A DNA stretch of 17,258 nucleotides. Source: Betaproteobacteria bacterium. Lineage in GTDB: Bacteria > Pseudomonadota > Gammaproteobacteria > Burkholderiales > SG8-39. Numbering within the stretch: the first letter of the stretch is position 1; every line of letters begins with the position of its first letter. Shown piece by piece: positions 14,597 to 17,258 of the stretch. Below the pieces are notes generated by a model. It worked only from the letters and a program-made list of their open reading frames with translations. It made no database searches and had not been told where the DNA came from. The translations under genes were made by a program, and so were the position numbers. The stretch is taken from NCBI GenBank assembly GCA_005884335.1, contig VBCJ01000006.1, forward strand, positions 1 through 17,258, given 5' to 3'.

Positions 14597-16012
14597 ATGG
14601 CAATGTCTGCCAATGACGTCATGAAAATGATCAAAGAGAAGGAGGTCAAGTTCGTGGACTTGCGCTTTACCGACACCCGTGGCAAGGAGCAACACGTATC
14701 CGTGCCGGTCAAGGCGTTCACCATGGATAAGTTCGAGAGCGGACATTTCTTCGACGGCTCCTCGATCGCGGGCTGGAAGAGCATCGAGGCCTCGGACATG
14801 CTGTTGATGCCCGATCCAGACAGTGCGCGAATGGACCCCTTTACCGATGAGCCAGTGCTCAACATCACCTGCGATTGCGTCGAACCCTCCGATGGAAAAG
14901 GCTACGACCGTGACCCGCGCACCATCGCTAAACGCGCCGAGGCCTACCTGAAATCGAGCGGTTTGGGCGACACCGCCTACTTCGGTCCCGAGCCCGAATT
15001 CTTCATTTTCGACTCGGTGACCTGGAACGTGGACATGTCCGGCTGCTTCTGCAAGATCAAATCCGAGGAAGCGCCGTGGTCCTCCGCGGAGGAGTACGAG
15101 GGCGGCAACATGGGTCACCGTGCCCCGATAAAAGGCGGCTATTTCCCGGTGCCGCCGACCGACACGCTGCAGGACATCCGCAACGCCATGGTGCTCGCAA
15201 TGGAGCAGCAGGGCGTTGAGTGTGAAGTACACCATCACGAAGTGGGTGCGATGGGCCAGAACGAAATCGGTACCAAGTTCAACAGCTTGGTGAAACGCGC
15301 CGACTGGATGCAGATTCTGAAGTACACGGTCTGGAACGTGGCCCATTCCTACGGCAAGACCGCGACCTTCATGCCCAAGCCCGTCGTGGGCGATAACGGC
15401 TCGGGCATGCACGTCCATCAGTCGGTATGGAAAGAGGAAAAGAACTTGTTTCAGGGCAACGGCTACTCGGGACTGTCCGACTTCGCCCTCTACTACATAG
15501 GAGGCATCATCAAGCATGCAAAAGCCTTGAACGCCATCACCAATCCGGGGACCAATTCGTACAAGCGTCTGGTGCCGGGGTTCGAGGCGCCGATCAACCT
15601 CGCCTACTCGTCGCGCAACCGCTCCGCTGCCTGCCGCATTCCTCTCGTCACCAACCCCAAGTCGCGCCGAGTGGAAGTGCGCTTCCCCGACCCGACGACC
15701 AATTCCTATCTCGCTTTTGCGGCGATGCTGATGGCGGGACTGGACGGAGTGCAAAATAAGATCCACCCCGGCGATCCGATCGACAAAAACATGTACGACC
15801 TGCCGCCGGCCCAGGCGAAAAAAATCCAACAGGTATGCTCGTCACTCGAAATGGCGCTGGAGTGCCTGAACAAGGACCGCGACTTTCTGACCAAGGGCGG
15901 GGTGTTTTCCGACGACATGCTCGACGCCTATTGTGGCCTCAAGCACGAGGAACTGACGCGCTTTCGCATGACGACCCACCCGGTCGAATTCGACATGTAC
16001 TACAGCTCGTAA
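14597..16012 (+). CDS. glnA: Type I glutamine synthetase
   Basis: Makes glutamine from glutamate, ammonia and ATP, the central ammonia-assimilation step, as a dodecamer in the cytoplasm. The 471 residues match the bacterial type I-beta class. Recognised blocks include FDGSSIAGW (near 53-61), YFGPEPEFFIFD (near 132-143), the ATP-binding KPVVGDNGSGMHVHQS, and the glutamate-binding NRSAACRIP with RVEVRFPDPTTNSY. NMYDLPP contains Tyr400, the equivalent of the adenylylated tyrosine, so control by GlnE and PII is likely. GAGGAG at 14583-14588 supports the ATG at 14597. The upstream sigma-54 promoter with NtrC sites predicts nitrogen control, and ntrB lies downstream. Confidence 0.98.
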   Translation: MAMSANDVMKMIKEKEVKFVDLRFTDTRGKEQHVSVPVKAFTMDKFESGHFFDGSSIAGWKSIEASDMLLMPDPDSARMDPFTDEPVLNITCDCVEPSDGKGYDRDPRTIAKRAEAYLKSSGLGDTAYFGPEPEFFIFDSVTWNVDMSGCFCKIKSEEAPWSSAEEYEGGNMGHRAPIKGGYFPVPPTDTLQDIRNAMVLAMEQQGVECEVHHHEVGAMGQNEIGTKFNSLVKRADWMQILKYTVWNVAHSYGKTATFMPKPVVGDNGSGMHVHQSVWKEEKNLFQGNGYSGLSDFALYYIGGIIKHAKALNAITNPGTNSYKRLVPGFEAPINLAYSSRNRSAACRIPLVTNPKSRRVEVRFPDPTTNSYLAFAAMLMAGLDGVQNKIHPGDPIDKNMYDLPPAQAKKIQQVCSSLEMALECLNKDRDFLTKGGVFSDDMLDAYCGLKHEELTRFRMTTHPVEFDMYYSS

Positions 16013-16071
16013 AGAAAGCGCAAAACCAAGGACCCGGTGGTTCCGGGTCGGGGATCTAATCCATGAAAGGG

Positions 16072-16110
16072 AGGACGGAGCACCCGAGGTCGGGTGTTTC
16101 GTCCTTTTTT
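16072..16110 (+). terminator. Rho-independent terminator after glnA
   Basis: A two-part hairpin: outer stem AGGACG (16072-16077) with CGTCCT (16100-16105), inner stem CACCCG (16081-16086) with CGGGTG (16091-16096), a 3+3 internal loop and an AGGT tip. TTTTTT follows at 16105-16110. A separate 7-base-pair stem at 16031-16049 just upstream has no T-run. Confidence 0.88.
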
Positions 16111-16113
16111 CAT

Positions 16114-16142
16114 TTGAAATCAGGGTTGTTTTGGCCTACACT
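16114..16142 (+). promoter_or_regulatory. Housekeeping promoter of the DUF4124 gene
   Basis: TTGAAA (16114-16119, 5/6) and TACACT (16137-16142, 4/6) are spaced by exactly 17 bases. They come right after the glnA terminator and about 30 bases before the DUF4124 ATG. This gene, and perhaps ntrB, can thus be expressed independently of glnA. Confidence 0.55.
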
Positions 16143-16171
16143 TAAAGCTCCCACTAGGGTCCGGGGGGGTG

Positions 16172-16633
16172 ATGGCTCTGAACAAGCGATTGATCGGCTG
16201 GGTTTTTCTCGCGCTGGCGGCGCCCTGTGGTCACGCTCAGAGCGAGGTGTACAAGTGCCCCGACGCGAGCGGGCGTCCGACTTACACCAATGTCAAACGC
16301 GACACGGTGGGCAAGAACTGCACCTTGGTGAGCAAGGAAGTGTCCGTTGTCCCGGCTCAGGTCCCCACGCGCGGCGTGCAATCTTCAGCCGTTTCGGACC
16401 CTGCCTCGGCGCGCAGCGAGAACCGCCGCAGGATTCTCGAGTCGGAGCTTCAGAACGAGCAGCAACTACTCTCCGACGCCCGGCAGAAGCTCGCCGAGCA
16501 GCAAGGAATTCGCGACGGCGACGAGCGCAACTACGCTCGGGTGCTGGAGCGATTGAAGCCATACCAGGAAGCGGTCAGCCAGCACACAAAGAACATCGAG
16601 CAGCTTCGCGGCGAGCTCGGCCGCCTCAAGTAA
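16172..16633 (+). CDS. Secreted DUF4124-domain protein with coiled-coil tail
   Basis: A small exported protein of 153 residues and unknown function. A Sec signal peptide (KRLIGWVFLALAAPCGHA, cleavage near residue 22) leads to a DUF4124 domain. The visible signature is VYKCPDASGRPTYTNV, with the pair of cysteines (CPD and KNC) probably disulfide-bonded in the periplasm. The C-terminal half, about 85-150, is a charged helix rich in Glu, Gln, Arg and Leu, a likely coiled-coil. The ATG at 16172 is directly preceded by GTG at 16169; I prefer the ATG. Proteins of this kind commonly sit between glnA and ntrB in betaproteobacteria, but nothing in the sequence ties it mechanistically to nitrogen control. 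Confidence 0.85.
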   Translation: MALNKRLIGWVFLALAAPCGHAQSEVYKCPDASGRPTYTNVKRDTVGKNCTLVSKEVSVVPAQVPTRGVQSSAVSDPASARSENRRRILESELQNEQQLLSDARQKLAEQQGIRDGDERNYARVLERLKPYQEAVSQHTKNIEQLRGELGRLK

Positions 16634-16760
16634 GGGCGACTCGCGCCGATCTTACGAATCGGGCAGCCTGGCTCGGGCAAGGGGCCGGCGCTTCCTTGGC
16701 GCTGCACGGCATAGACGCGCGGCGCCGCGGCCGCCCCGGTCCTAGAAACGGGTCCGGCCT

Positions 16761-17258
16761 ATGAGTCCGACCGTCTCACCGGGCCTGGACTGGCTCGCCA
16801 CCGCCGTGGTGCTCTTGGACCGGGTCCTTCACGTAAAGTACGTCAACCCTGCGGCGGAAACGCTGTTCGCGACCAGCCGTAAGAGCATCCTCGATCAGCC
16901 ATTTCCCGGACTTTTCGCGGACTCGGGTGCCCTAGCGGCCCTGTTGCATCAAGCGATTCGCGAGGAGCGTGGCTTCGCTGATCAGGACTTGATCCTCGTG
17001 CCAACGGGCCAGGAGCCCCTGCACCTTGACTGCATCGTTACGCCGGTCGAGCTGCCGCAGGCCGCGCTGCTGCTTGAGCTGCGGCCGATTGACCAGAGGC
17101 TTCGCATCGAACGAGAAGAGCAACGCATGACCCAGCACCGAGCCAACCGGGAGCTGATCCGCAACCTAGCTCACGAAATCAAGAATCCGCTGGGAGGTTT
17201 GCGCGGCTCTGCTCAACTCCTCGAGCGAGAACTCGACCGGCCAAGCCTGCGCGAATAC
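16761..17258 (+). CDS. ntrB: Nitrogen regulation sensor kinase NtrB, 3'-truncated
   Basis: The cytoplasmic sensor histidine kinase/phosphatase of the NtrB-NtrC system, which reads nitrogen status through PII. The first 166 codons are present. An N-terminal PAS domain (about 8-115) includes LDWLATAVVLLDRVLHVKYV and NPAAETLF. It is followed by the dimerisation helix and the H box NLAHEIKNPLGG, whose phospho-accepting histidine is His138. The E. coli protein carries it at almost the same place. The rest of the H box helix (LRGSAQLLERELD) is complete but the ATP-binding domain lies beyond the window. There is no transmembrane segment. The gene is 127 bases after the DUF4124 gene; the gap shows no clear promoter or terminator. 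ntrC should follow outside the window. The E. coli symbol is glnL. Confidence 0.95.
   Translation, partial: MSPTVSPGLDWLATAVVLLDRVLHVKYVNPAAETLFATSRKSILDQPFPGLFADSGALAALLHQAIREERGFADQDLILVPTGQEPLHLDCIVTPVELPQAALLLELRPIDQRLRIEREEQRMTQHRANRELIRNLAHEIKNPLGGLRGSAQLLERELDRPSLREY

Noticed and set aside
14555..15829. Minus-strand open frame of 424 codons opposite glnA
   Set aside because: Antisense to a highly conserved gene; the His- and Val-rich composition is the usual complement of glnA codons.
16031..16049. Perfect 7-base-pair hairpin after glnA as a terminator
   Set aside because: It is not followed by a T-run; the hairpin at 16072-16110 has one and is the better terminator. The first stem may protect the mRNA end.

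Overview
The window looks like a chromosomal segment of a betaproteobacterium. The grounds are high-GC coding, the glnA - DUF4124 gene - ntrB order, a TolC gene paired with a Pcm-like methyltransferase, a thiC gene under a TPP riboswitch, and Gram-negative LPS-core genes (waaC, waaA). I infer the class from gene content and order; the genus cannot be read from this sequence. I see no mobile element, CRISPR array, tRNA or rRNA, and no gene-free stretch over 300 bases. The longest gaps, 14331-14596 and 5497-5737, are promoter regions.

Region 1 (1-3452) is envelope glycan synthesis. A 3'-truncated dTDP-glucose 4,6-dehydratase (rfbB) and a WaaE-like family 2 glycosyltransferase run leftward with a 4-base overlap. 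The heptosyltransferase I gene waaC and the Kdo transferase gene waaA run rightward, sharing one base. Region 2 (3467-5496, minus strand) is a Pcm-like methyltransferase gene followed by a TolC-family outer-membrane channel gene.

Region 3 (5738-10847) is the most interesting part and looks like a Rsb/SpoIIAB-type partner-switching module with an envelope arm. In order it holds a STAS anti-sigma-factor antagonist, a PhnP-like metallo-beta-lactamase-fold hydrolase, and a membrane protein joining a periplasmic CHASE2 sensor to a cytoplasmic SpoIIE/PP2C phosphatase. On the opposite strand lie a FecR-domain secreted protein and an OmpA-domain lipoprotein. A RsbW-like HATPase gene closes the module. 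No sigma factor is in the window, so the output of the switch is open.

Region 4 (10848-14330) holds the TPP riboswitch and thiC (thiamine pyrimidine synthesis), a hairpin terminator, uppP (undecaprenyl-diphosphate phosphatase), and a convergent single-domain rhodanese gene. The riboswitch leader shows two mutually exclusive pairings that could hide or free the thiC ribosome binding site.

Region 5 (14331-17258) is nitrogen assimilation. Two NtrC-type dyads 31 bases apart and a -24/-12 sigma-54 promoter precede glnA. A strong terminator, a DUF4124 secreted-protein gene with its own promoter, and the 5' part of ntrB (glnL) follow. NtrB and NtrC would be expected to control this same glnA promoter.
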